Source of the DNA: Camellia lanceoleosa
Lineage: Eukaryota > Streptophyta > Magnoliopsida > Ericales > Theaceae
Reading direction: 5' to 3'
DNA: 64,000 nt
NCBI GenBank assembly: GCA_025200525.1
Contig: CM045762.1
Coordinates: 83,853,893 to 83,917,892, forward strand
Of the stretch, positions 1 through 9,395 are shown piece by piece. Both the position numbers and the translations under genes were made by a program. The notes beneath the pieces were generated by a model. It did not search any database, was not told the DNA's origin, and was given only the letters and a program-made list of their open reading frames with translations. Position 1 is the first letter of the stretch. The number at the start of each line of letters is the position of its first letter.

Positions 1-1857
1 TTCCATCCCAACCCAAATCTGTACTTCGGTACTCCGACTTAACTTAGGAATTCCGGCCATTCGGCATCGCTACGTCCTTGCCAAATCTTCTGGTCAGCAA
101 TGGCGGTATTTCTTCAAAGTGAAAGACACCAATCACCATCTGGTTACCATGCTTGCCAATTTTGGCAAAAAAGTGGATGACGTGATGGTGGCCATTCGCG
201 GCGACTAGGAATTCAGCGAAGGAGAAGATTCCCAAACTCCTATTCCTAGGCTAAAGGACGAACCAGGTCGCCGATTAATCCCATCTAAACTTTATTTTTA
301 TTCGGCATGTATACCATCTAACCGTTTCTTCTTGATGTAGGAAACAACTTGAAAAGGTCCCCCGCTTCTACTGACGAGACGATGCTCGCTCAAATCAAGG
401 TGGTCCTTGAGTTCGTTGGTCGGCCAAATCTACAAGGCCAATCTGAGAGGTGGTATAAGTTGGCTCATTCTGAGAGGCGAACAACAACTTACAGCTTTCG
501 AGTTTCCCAATTTCATATATCTGAGAGACATCGACGTTGGGGGATCATCCACCAATGAATAGGCCAACGGTGAAGAGGCCAACCAAAAAGACGTGGACCA
601 AGCTGTTGACGCCGGAACAATCTGGAGACGAAAACGCCAAGTTGGTCTTCTCCCAAGCTAAATGGCCTAGAGAAAAACTTTTTGACCTTGAGCAAGCCGG
701 CTCCAGTGAACAAATAGAAGTCGAAAGTCCACGAGAGGAAGACATTTTTCTAGACTTGGACGATTTACCTAGAGTCGGCTCAGAAGACTAGGCGGGTGAA
801 TCCCTCGCGCAGTTTGCCAGAGGATGCAACACCAAAAAACTGGCAGCAAGGCGGAAGATGACACATGCCAAAGAAGTCATCGCCATTCCTCCAGTAACTG
901 AAGTCGAGGCTGAGCCGGTGGATGCAGGATGACATTGAAATTACGCTCGAACCTACACTGGAGGAATCCATGATTGAACAGAGGGGGGAGAAGCATGTTG
1001 CCGAGGTAGTGGAGATGGTCGAATAGTCTTTTATGGAAAAGAGGCCAAGGATTGCTCCCTCCCTTGACTTGGCGACACCGTTTTTAATCTAGCCGAAAGT
1101 CAAAGGGTCATCACTCACAATCGAAGCCTCCGTAATGAAGGATCCGACGGTGGCTTTGAGGGTAGCCGTGATCATAGCCCTTCCTGTGGACAAGGCCACA
1201 TTCTGTGCCGAATCGGATATGGTTTTCGTTGCTTTGGCCGTGCAGTCAACTATTTTGCTAAGTGTCCACGCTTTACATCTTTGAGTTTGATATTTCTTGT
1301 TATTTATGTATTTTTGGTTTTGCACTAGGCCACTGAGATTGGATGCCGCCAACTCGATGCCTTGGAACTGATCAATGCATTGAGGGTTGAGGTTGTGGCC
1401 GAATAGAGCAAGTAGAAATCGGCTATAGCCGATCTGGCTATTGCCACTCAAAAGGTTGACGTTGAAACAAAAAAGCCCGCGGAGGAACGTGCTAAGGCTG
1501 TCGCCAAAGAAGAGAAAACAAGGCATGTAAACTTGCTGTGTCGTCTTCTGGCGAAAGCGGTGACGTTATAGGCGTTGCTTCTATAAACGGCACAAGCGGA
1601 CTTGGATAAGTTGAAAACTGTACTCCAATAGGCGCACTCGGCTGTTGAAGAAGCAAAATCAGCGGTGATCAAAGCCTTTGACGCCGAAGAGTTGGCCACT
1701 AAAGAACAGTATGCCAATGAAGCGCTAAAGTTCGAGAACATAGGCTTCAAGCATGGCTGGCTTAAAACCTTGGCAGCAGCAAAAGTCATGCTTGACATGC
1801 CGATTCTGTACGAGTAGGAGAAGTGGAGCCCCTGGAATTGGACCCTAAGGACTTCTG
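1..1857 (+). pseudogene. Relic of a 'gypsy-type transposon' (transposase_28-like) protein, 5' end outside window
   Basis: Reading the plus strand in shifting frames gives pieces of one protein. Near 48-210 there is an RHRYVLAKSSGQQWRYFFKV-type segment, which resembles the PF04195-like domain seen in extra ORFs of plant Ty3/gypsy elements. At 537-791 follows an acidic stretch ending in FLDLDDLPRVGSED. From about 1320 to 1820 there is an Ala/Glu/Lys-rich coiled-coil segment, with words such as EERAKAVAKEEKTR and ALKFENIGFKHGW, and a tail reading EVEPLELDPKDF before a stop at about 1857. Many in-frame stops and frame changes show it is dead. The family name rests on pattern memory of this protein group; the coiled coil and acidic linker are seen directly. 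No LTR or pol domain is visible nearby, so the parent element is unknown. Confidence 0.55.
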
Positions 1858-2089
1858 AATCTTTTGTGTTTGTTTTTGTTATTAAATTTTTTCTTTATGC
1901 TGTAATGGGGCCGTTTTCATATATAAAGTGAAACGGATGTAATGACTTCAATTTACCAATGAAAACAGTTTATTTTTGGCTTTCATTTTCTGTGTTGTAA
2001 GTCTAAAGTGCAATGGATGTAATAACTCCAATTTACCAATGAAAACTTATTTTTGCAAGATTTTTGATTGGGTACAAGGGAAGCGCCTT
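1858..2089. other. Non-coding tail with a short duplicated word
   Basis: This stretch has no gene. A segment reading roughly GATGTAATxACTxCAATTTACCAATGAAAAC occurs twice about 75 bases apart (near 1936 and 2016), so the tail of the relic has itself been duplicated in tandem. It is probably the 3' untranslated region of the upstream relic. Confidence 0.4.
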
Positions 2090-2660
2090 GCTCGGCATAT
2101 CTTATTCGTTTTAATGAGCGCCATGCAGCGGTTAAGTTGGACACGATGTGTCTATTCGGCGGCATTCGCACACCAGAATAGGTGATGCCGAATAGATTCA
2201 TATATTTGCCCTTGCCCCAATTGATTATCTGATGCGTCGAATATACGATTGACTGGAGCACACCCCATGCAGCGGTTGAGTGGGGCATGATGTGTCTATT
2301 CAGCTGCATTTGCGCACCAAAATAGGTGATGCCAAATAAATTCATATATCTGCCCTTGCCCCAATTAACTGCCTGATGCGCTGAATATGCGATCGGCCGG
2401 TGCGCACCCTATGCAGCCGTTGAGTGGGGCACAATGTGTTTATTCGGCTGCATTCGTGCACCAGAATAGGTGATGCCGAATAGATTCATATATTTGCCGA
2501 TGCCCAATTGACTTCCTGATGTACCATTTTGTGCACCAGTATAGGGAAGCGTTGATTTTGCGTACAAGGGAAGCGCCTTCTTCGGCGATTAAATGGGGTA
2601 CGATGTGTCTATTCGGCTGCATTCACACACTGGAATAGGTGTTGCCGAATAGATTTATAC
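2090..2660. repeat. Tandem array, unit about 145 bp, about four copies
   Basis: The word GGTGATGCCGAATAGATTCATAT recurs, with changes, near 2181, 2325, 2468 and 2637. Each copy is preceded by ATGTGTCTATTCGGCTGCATTCGCxCACC and by a GCAGCGGTTGAGTGGGG-like word. Units are about 145 bp, with one longer unit near 2500-2640 that repeats AAGGGAAGCGCCTT. The array lies just downstream of the relic protein gene, which is the position where plant gypsy elements often carry variable tandem repeats. Open frames across the array on the minus strand are products of the repetition. Confidence 0.8.
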
Positions 2661-3502
2661 ATCAACAACAACTAAAGGATACACCCGCAACACCACGCAC
2701 AAACACATATACAAACGTAAAAACCCAACAAAACTACCATTACGTGTAATGTTTACTAACATACATTCGAATAACACATTCTAATATTTACGTATATAAT
2801 CATAACTACAGTCAAAACAAAAGAAAACCCAACCACTTGCCGACAATACGAAAAAAGATCCTACTACTCAAACATGCACATCTTACGCACTCCACAACAT
2901 TGCAAACACATATACAATTGGAAAAACAAGGGAATCATTGCATCAATACAACAAATTAACACAACAAACTCTGCAATGGCACCACTGTTAAATTGACAGC
3001 AATATATGATCACAACACACACAAATTGCCGTAAAATCAAACAAATGTCATACCTAAATGTTACATTACCCAAAATACAACCGAAACATTCCACGACTAT
3101 ACCCTTTGCAATTCCAAACCCACCCAACCATTACCATCAAACAACATCATAGACAAAGAACAAACATCACTACCTACCTGTCATATACACGCACATACTT
3201 TAACATTAACCAAACACACTCAAACACCCTAAGGAGAATGAACCATAAAAACTTATGGAAGAAGAAATCGGATGCCACATACTCGATACTATTGTTCACC
3301 AACACAATCAAAGACGCCAATGATGGGTGGAGGTAAACTTCACGCTATTTGGCGATCCTAGCGTTAATAGCAACCAAGGCGAGAAATTTACAGTTCTAGT
3401 CACTTTCGACCATTCAATGTTACAACACATCAAGTGAAGTTTTGTATTTCTAAAGTTTAAGAGGGAAGCCAAATGTTATTTGGGGCAACTACGAATACCA
3501 AG
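2661..3502. other. G-poor, A/C-rich stretch, no recognisable gene
   Basis: From about 2660 to 3240 the plus strand is built nearly only from A, C and T with very little G, rich in words such as ACAACA, AACACA and ACCAAACAC. A 92-codon open frame at 3058-3336 is biased in the same way (Thr, Asn, Ile, His, Tyr rich) and resembles no family I know. From 3340 to 3492 the composition returns to normal, and 3493-3502 is the left target duplication of the SINE that follows. I see no RNA gene or terminal repeat here. Confidence 0.5.
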
Positions 3503-3747
3503 TTTTTTTTTTTTTTTTTTTTGATAACTCAAGGTGTCCAGACTAGCTTGTGCGCACCTCAACTATTCCCTAAGGGACCAATCCCACCGTCCACTAGCGG
3601 GGGGCCCATTTAAAATCAGAGCAAAGCTCCGTATGGACTAGTTCAACACAAGGATTGATAGCACCTAAGAGATTTTGAACCTAAGACCTAGAGATGAGCA
3701 AACTCCTAAGTCCCAAGCCTACACCACTAGGCCAACTCTTGGGGGTT
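3503..3747 (-). mobile_element. tRNA-derived SINE with poly(A) tail and 10-bp TSD
   Basis: On the minus strand the element starts with a tRNA-like head containing an A-box-like TGGCCTAGTGG (around 3722-3735) and a B-box-like GGTTCAAAATC (around 3670-3681), and ends in a run of about 20 A, seen as T at 3503-3522. It is flanked by the direct repeat GAATACCAAG at 3493-3502 and 3748-3757. Size (245 bp), RNA polymerase III promoter boxes, A-tail and target duplication together define a full SINE made by LINE-type reverse transcription. Its head is also found at 22843-22862 and 63819-63913. Confidence 0.9.
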
Positions 3748-4317
3748 GAATACCAAGTTAACATTACCAAAACAGTGTACACTGAAAGAACATTCAACGC
3801 AGTAACATTGCCAGCCCCAAACCTTGCCATCTTCATCTCTTCCGGAATGATCAGCTGAGAGGAAAAATCTAAAAACTATACAGTCTGCTTTTGGACAAAT
3901 TTGTAAAATCAACATCACAAAAACCCCATGTTTACCCCTACATTTCTGAAAACCATATAATGGAACAATGTACAAAAGGGTCTTTTACATTGAATTGAGA
4001 CTTATTTGTTTACAAGAAAACATGCAGGATTAGATGGTTTTATAAGATCTAGATTTGGGATATATTGGTGCTTTATCCTAATATTTATTATAAAAATATG
4101 CAATATATCATCAAAATATGTAATAATGGTACATATGATACACGCATAGATCAATCTGGGAGAGACAAGGGCCGCAGTCACATCCATAAAAATTGAAAAA
4201 ACTATGTCTACTATACTAATAATAGTAAAATAATTTTAAAAATTAAGAAGTTACTTATGTATTTATTCTTTTAAAATTTGAATTCCGAATCCATTATTTG
4301 AAATATATATACATATA

Positions 4318-4648
4318 GGTCATGTTTGTTTGGGCAGATTAGATTAGGTTAGATTAGCATTTTTATGATTAATAGTCTTAGAATTATGAATCATTTTAGA
4401 TTGTGTATCATATCCTGTATTTGGATTGAGTTAAGATTATAAAGAGTGACTAATAATTCAAATTTTAGTTTAGTCCTCTAATTTATATCTCAACCCTCTA
4501 TAGGATTGAATAATTCATCATATATAAAATACTATATTTGAATAGATTATTAATCCGTATTTTAATTATTTAATCAAATATCAAATTAATAATTTTATTA
4601 AACTATTAATTCAATTCTAAATTCATATCTACCTAAACAAACATGCCC
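4318..4648. mobile_element. MITE with ~22-bp terminal inverted repeats, 3-bp TSD
   Basis: The left end GGTCATGTTTGTTTGGGC and the right end, read on minus, GGGCATGTTTGTTTAGGT form imperfect inverted repeats that continue into AGAT. The flanks on both sides read ATA. The 331-bp interior is AT-rich and non-coding. Length, 3-bp duplication and GGGC-like termini fit a PIF/Harbinger (Tourist-like) MITE, though the duplication is not the classical TTA. Copy B of the surrounding segment lacks it. Confidence 0.75.
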
Positions 4649-5369
4649 ATAATAATATTTATTTATGTTTATCCCCAGCAGTCCTGAATCTTGATCTGCA
4701 AGTGCAGTGCGTTGAATCTGACATCGAAAACAAGTAGGAGAGATAATAATGCTTGTGGGACCACCACACCATCATTAATTATAAACAACTTGCGCTGGGT
4801 TTAGTTTTTGAAATGAATTTTAAATTTTAAATTATATTTTAAAAGATAAATGATGAAAAATAATTCTAAAAGTTAAAGTTTTTTTAGTTATAAGTTTTGA
4901 AAATAATTTTTAAATAATTTATAATTTTTTTTAGTTAAATAGATGAGTAAGAAAAAAAAAATTATAAATTTTAAATAATTTATCAAATTTTTTATTAAAT
5001 CATGCATATAAACGTGGGACCAAACTCATCCTGATGCATGTGTATCCGAACAAATTGACAAATTACATTACAAATTACTTAATTAATCATTTAATTCTCA
5101 TTTCATGTAAGCATTAGGTGTGCCTACTTCACGTGTTGATTTGTCTCTCCACTATTTTGACTTATTTTAAAAATATAATTAAAAGTTAATTTTTTAATTT
5201 TTAAAATTTTTTGAATCACAATATTTTTATATTTTTTTACATATTTTTTTTAAAAAAAATTTAATCGCTCTTGCAAAATAAGCCTTTGTCGGAGCTTTGG
5301 TTTTTGATGAGGTTAGAAAAAATGATTAAAATGTTCTAAATACCTTTCCTATTGGAGATGCTTGCAATT

Positions 5370-5812
5370 AGGAGTATAAAAATGACTTGCGACCCGTAGA
5401 AGATCCGAAGCCCGTTTGCGGGTTGGGGTGAGCCTGACCCATTTAGGCCCATTTGAACTCGAACATGAGTCTAGCCAGAGCCCCTAGGCCTGGGTCATCA
5501 TTTTGAAGCTTGGTTCGGCCCATGGCTCGATCCGCAGAGCTCACCGGCTCGAAGCTCGGCCACTTGCGAGGTCCAGTGTCTTTTTTAGTAAAAAAATAAT
5601 AAAATTTTGATAGAAAAAATAAAAAAGAACAAAAAAAATGTTTAGGCCCCGTTCAAGTCCAAGCCTAGGCCCACCGACCTGTCCAAGGCTTGAATACCCC
5701 TAGGCCTAGGCGTGGGCCTAATTTTCTGACTCGTGGCCCTAGCTTTGAATTTTGGAGGAACATGAGGCAGGCATGGGCCAGAAATTTGGGTCGAGGCCAA
5801 ATTTACACTCCT
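5370..5812. mobile_element. Mutator-type MITE (copy A) with 10-bp TSD
   Basis: The element begins AGGAGTATAAAAATG and ends, on minus, AGGAGTGTAAATTTG, so the termini are inverted repeats. It is flanked on both sides by GCTTGCAATT (5360-5369 and 5813-5822). The interior is unusually GC-rich for the region and full of GGCCC/GAGCC words. A 9-10-bp target duplication is the hallmark of Mutator-superfamily insertion. The same insertion is present in copy B at 44830-45254, so it predates the segment duplication. Confidence 0.85.
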
Positions 5813-5850
5813 GCTTGCAATTGATCATAACCAAGTTATATAACCAATAT

Positions 5851-6049
5851 TGGGGTGTTTAGTCTAGCTTTCTTGGACCAACTTACAGCTTTTTGCTTTG
5901 AAAAAGCAATTTTAAACTGTTTGGTCTAGCTTTGAAAAAATTATTTCTGCTTCTAAGAGCTTTTTTGAGTGGAAAATAAGCTGAAAATCAGAAGTTACTC
6001 CAGGTAACTTCCGCAACTGAGATTATGCGGAGGGGGTGTGAAATTACTT
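5851..6049. other. Intergenic, possible degenerate MITE
   Basis: Homology with copy B ends at about 5850. The following sequence has words (GTGTTTAGTCTAGCTTT, then GTTTGGTCTAGCTTTG) like those in plant MITEs, but I could not pair terminal inverted repeats or a target duplication. No gene is visible. Confidence 0.3.
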
Positions 6050-6107
6050 AAATGCCCTTCATAATTTCTAGTTATTACAAGTGTGGAATGTATATAAACC
6101 AAGAACA

Positions 6108-6143
<36 letters not shown>

Positions 6144-6473
6144 AACGGAAGATGCGATTTTTGATGAACCAGGGCGATTTCCGGCGACTAGAGCCCTCTC
6201 TTTTCTCTCTCTCTGGTGTTCTCTGATCGCTTATAGTGAGCGATCTGAACCAGAGACCCTAACCATCCCGATCTCTCTCTCTTTGCAATTGCTCAAAGTG
6301 ACGATCGATATGAACCAGAGCTTAAACCCTAACCGTCGATCTAAAACCCTAGCACCGCCAATCTTTCTCTTCGGGATCTTTCTTCTCGATCTCTCTCTTC
6401 ACGATCTCTTCTCTCTTTCTGTTCTTCGATCTCATAGTAATTGCGATTACAGTAGTGGGAGTGACGATCGATG
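6050..6473 (+). promoter_or_regulatory. Orphan promoter and 5' leader of an unknown plant gene
   Basis: A TATA-like GTATATAAACC at about 6090 is followed by a pure TC microsatellite (about 6112-6143), several CT-rich patches, and two telo-box-like words, TTAAACCCTAACC near 6328 and AAAACCCTAGC near 6344. Telo-boxes in CT-rich leaders are common in plant genes of translation and growth. The word GTGACGATCGAT occurs twice (about 6298 and 6460). The leader runs straight into copia sequence at about 6474, so any coding part is lost. The 146-codon open frame at 6052-6492 is a by-product of the TC repeat. Confidence 0.5.
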
Positions 6474-7642
6474 GCTTAATCCTCTTGTCTAATTGATTCT
6501 CAACCTCATGAACATACTGTATAAAGCAATCCAATGCTTCTGACTTGTGAGAATCAAATAGATATAGTCATAGCACGTACAATCATCTATAAATGTGATG
6601 AAATAAGGGGTTCCATGCTTTGTGCTCACATTCATTGGTCTACAAATGTCTGAATGAATAAGCTGTAATGGGATAGATGTTTATTTGGCTTTCCCAAATG
6701 GTTTTCTTATTGATTTTCTAGCAAGATAGTGCTCATATATGGGCAAAGTGACTCTAGTGAGTGGGCCTAGAAGGCCTCCTCTAGCCAATCTAGTCATCCT
6801 GTCTTGCACAATGTGGCCTAATCTAGCATGCCATTTCATAGAATCATTATCACAAACAGATGCAATACAAGAAACAGAGCCATTGGCATTATTATCAAAA
6901 CTAGAATCATTCACATCTAAAATCAATAAATCGTCTGCAAGATAACCAAAACCATAAAGAAATGTACTCAAATAGATCTTGACATTTTTATTCTCAAAAC
7001 GAAGGCTAAAGCCTAGGTTCATCATGCTAACAACTAAAACTAAGTTTTGCCGAACATCTGGAGCATAAAGAACATGATGAAGATACAAGGTGCGCCCATG
7101 TTGCATCTCAAGTTTGTACGTGCCAACGCCAAGCACCTCTACACTGGACTCGTTCCCTATATACACTTTTTTGCTTCTAGCAGGCACAAGACGATAATCC
7201 ACACCCTACTCTGCTTCTTGTAATATGGTCTGTTGCTCCTGAGTCTATAACCCATAAATAAAGAGAATGAGAAATTAATGCTTGACTAACTACAAAGCAT
7301 TCAATGCGAGAACATCAATAATGGAGCACCTTCTTCAGCTCAAGACAATTCCAAGGGAACTGTCTCTCTTGTTAGAGTTAACGCACATCACTATAGCCTT
7401 TACTTTCTTGCCACCTCTCATACCCATGCACTTAAAAGCTTTAGCGCCATTGGGGTTCAGTGCAACAGCTCTTGGTTTCATCAGAGCGCTCGGCTTTTCC
7501 AAAAAGGCAACACCAAACTTTTGTTTGAGAGCTTCCCACATATGAAATGCAATTAGTTTACACACAAACTCACTAATCAAGTCGCTGTGCATGTTACTTA
7601 ACATAGTAAAGCACGCACATTGATCTTTCTCATGCCAAACTT
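6474..7642 (-). pseudogene. Copia gag-protease-integrase fragment
   Basis: The fragment matches 61790-62960 of the larger copia element in the same orientation. On minus it reads the end of gag (SNMHSDLISEFVCK, then a broken zinc knuckle around 7350-7380), a protease with WVIDSGATDHI (DSGA, about 7230-7255), and the GAG pre-integrase domain at 6681-7202, with WHARLGHI and its H-x-R-x-x-H pattern. It stops in both directions: inside the integrase at 6474, where it meets the orphan leader, and inside gag at 7642, where it meets gypsy sequence. It is a truncated piece with no LTR. Confidence 0.85.
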
Positions 7643-8992
7643 GGTAACCAAGTTGTAAAATAAAAAGGTACCGAGTTGCAAAACAAAAAGGTACCTCTCA
7701 CAACAGATGGAGCCGATACAAGATCCTGCGCGGTAACAACATACACGCGCCCTGAAGGTCTCTAGTCTACCTATTTACCTCTTAGAGCAAAAAACTGCTG
7801 CACAGACTGGGACGATGACGCCTCCTGATTGGCCCTCGAGGCCTAAACGGACTGTGTTGGCTGAAAACTCTGCGTCTGCCTCGAACTAGATGCACCTGAT
7901 GTGCCACTCAACTGCGGGCAATACCTCTTCAGGTGCCCCGCCTGACCACACTGGTAACAAGAGAGCGGCTGGCCTCTGCTCTGACTCTGGCTTTAAGGTC
8001 GAGCCGAAGATGAAGCTGCTCTCTGCCCTCCTTCCCTCTGCAGGCAAACTGGAGACTTGTGGCCTAGCTGACCACATTTGTAACAGGTAATGTCTCCCTA
8101 ACTGCCTCTCCCAGAACCTGCACTCGACACTGGAAAGGTAGATCTCGCAAAAGCACCCTAGGACTGCTGAGGGTTAGAACCCCTCTGCCTCCGACCATCT
8201 CCCTAGCCATCCTAACTCCTCTTAGAGCCCCTTATCCTCTCTTCCTCCTCCTGCATCATAATCTCCATATGGGCCGCGGCATCCACAAGGCGCCTATACT
8301 CCCGGGTCATGGATCCCCCAACTCTGGTCTTGAGCCCATGTTTCAACTTCCTCTCAAACTCAATGCAACAGCGTTCCTTAGACGCCACAAGCTCAGGTGC
8401 AAACCTGGATAAACTGGTAAATGCAGCCTCAAACTCGGCCACTGGCATACTTTCATTTGGTGTGAGCCCAGTCCCTCAACCTCTCCCTAACAGCTGGAGA
8501 CAAAAACTTCTCCTGGAAAGCATCTACAAAGGCCTCTCATGTGTCACCAACACGACCCCTCGTGAACTTCCACCACTGACCCGCATCCCCATTTAACTGG
8601 AAAGATGCCAAGGTCACCTTCAAAGCCCCGTCTTCGATGCCATGCATCTCAAACGTCTTCGTCATCTACTCAAGCCACTCATCAGCCTTAAGTGGCTCTT
8701 TCGAATCGCCAACAAACTCGTCTGGGTTAGACCGAAAGAACTCCCTCTTTAGAAAGGAAGGCCCTGCCTCAACTACATGGGCCTGGGCTTGATTCTCAGC
8801 CCTGAGAATGCCCATAGATTCCCTTAAAGCTCCTGCCATCTCGCAGGATAAGGTGCCCATGGCCTGCTGACCTACTGGCTCGGCCACATTGGCTTGACCA
8901 ACACCCTCCTGTTGCGCCGGAATCTCATCCGGTATAGGCATCTCCTGCCTGCCATGCCTACCACGCCTACCTCCGCGTCCTCCTCCTGACAT
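7643..8992 (-). pseudogene. Gypsy gag and start of protease, left partial unit
   Basis: Gag starts at 8992 with a Gly/Arg-rich head (MSGGGRGGRRGRHGRQ). It continues through the capsid-like part (DEFVGDSKEPLKADEWLE; MPVAEFEAAFTSLSRFAPEL at 8448) and holds two zinc knuckles: CYKCGQLGHKSPVC at about 8050-8090 and CYQCGQAGHLKRYC at about 7910-7952, both with C-x2-C-x4-H-x4-C spacing. Several stops and frame changes break it. The protease lead-in ends at 7643, before the DTG motif, where the copia fragment begins. Compared with the complete unit, this copy preserves the second knuckle better. Confidence 0.85.
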
Positions 8993-9382
8993 CCAAATAA
9001 AGGTAACAGAAACATTAGCACATTCACGAATGTACCGAAGCTATAACACTCACGTCCTAATGTAATGGACAACTGTAAATCACTCCACGTAAGCATATAA
9101 TCACTTAAGCACTTAGGAATTTCATTTCCGGATAATGACAGTCCCGAGGCGTTACTAGAGTTCCAGTTAGAAACAGCATTGATCAATTGTTTTTCCAATA
9201 GGACTCCCAGAAACCCAAGGATCCAATCAACATCCTAGAAACTAAATCCCATACCTAAGTAGTCACATAAGCATGTTATCACATAAGCACATAACATTAC
9301 ATCTAAGTCTCTAACAAGCGAGACAAACCCATTATGGTACTAACCATTTCCCACGTACCCAAAGTATTCAAACTCGGTACGT

Positions 9383-9393
9383 TCTGATACCAA
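9383..9393 (-). other. Primer-binding site, initiator tRNA-Met type
   Basis: On minus, TTGGTATCAGA lies two bases downstream of the LTR end. It matches the TGGTATCAGAGC sequence complementary to the 3' end of plant initiator tRNA-Met, the usual primer of chromovirus elements. At the right unit the equivalent site, TTGATATCAGAGC at 16963-16975, has one mismatch. Confidence 0.85.
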
Positions 9394-9395
9394 GT

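Larger units (their letters stand above)
3748..5850. repeat. Duplicated genomic segment, copy A
   Basis: Positions 3748-4317 match 22863-23450, and 4650-5850 match 43697-45290, with many substitutions and small indels but the same order. Copy B is interrupted by a 20-kb nest at the point where copy A carries the MITE at 4318-4648. The first part also matches the sequence at 63914-64000. No convincing gene is present; open frames such as the one near 3727-3975 on minus are not conserved in phase. I treat it as a diverged segmental or dispersed duplication of non-coding DNA that already held the SINE when it was copied. Confidence 0.8.

Noticed and set aside
3058..3336. 92-codon open frame rich in Thr, Asn and His
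   Set aside because: Its composition only reflects the G-poor stretch, and no family resemblance or regulatory context is seen.
3660..3747. Possible tRNA gene on minus
   Set aside because: The A and B boxes belong to a SINE with poly(A) tail and target duplication; no cloverleaf with an anticodon arm can be drawn with confidence.
6052..6492. 146-codon open frame over the TC microsatellite
   Set aside because: The Ser-Leu repeat comes from the TC run and the frame ends in copia sequence; the region looks like a promoter and leader.
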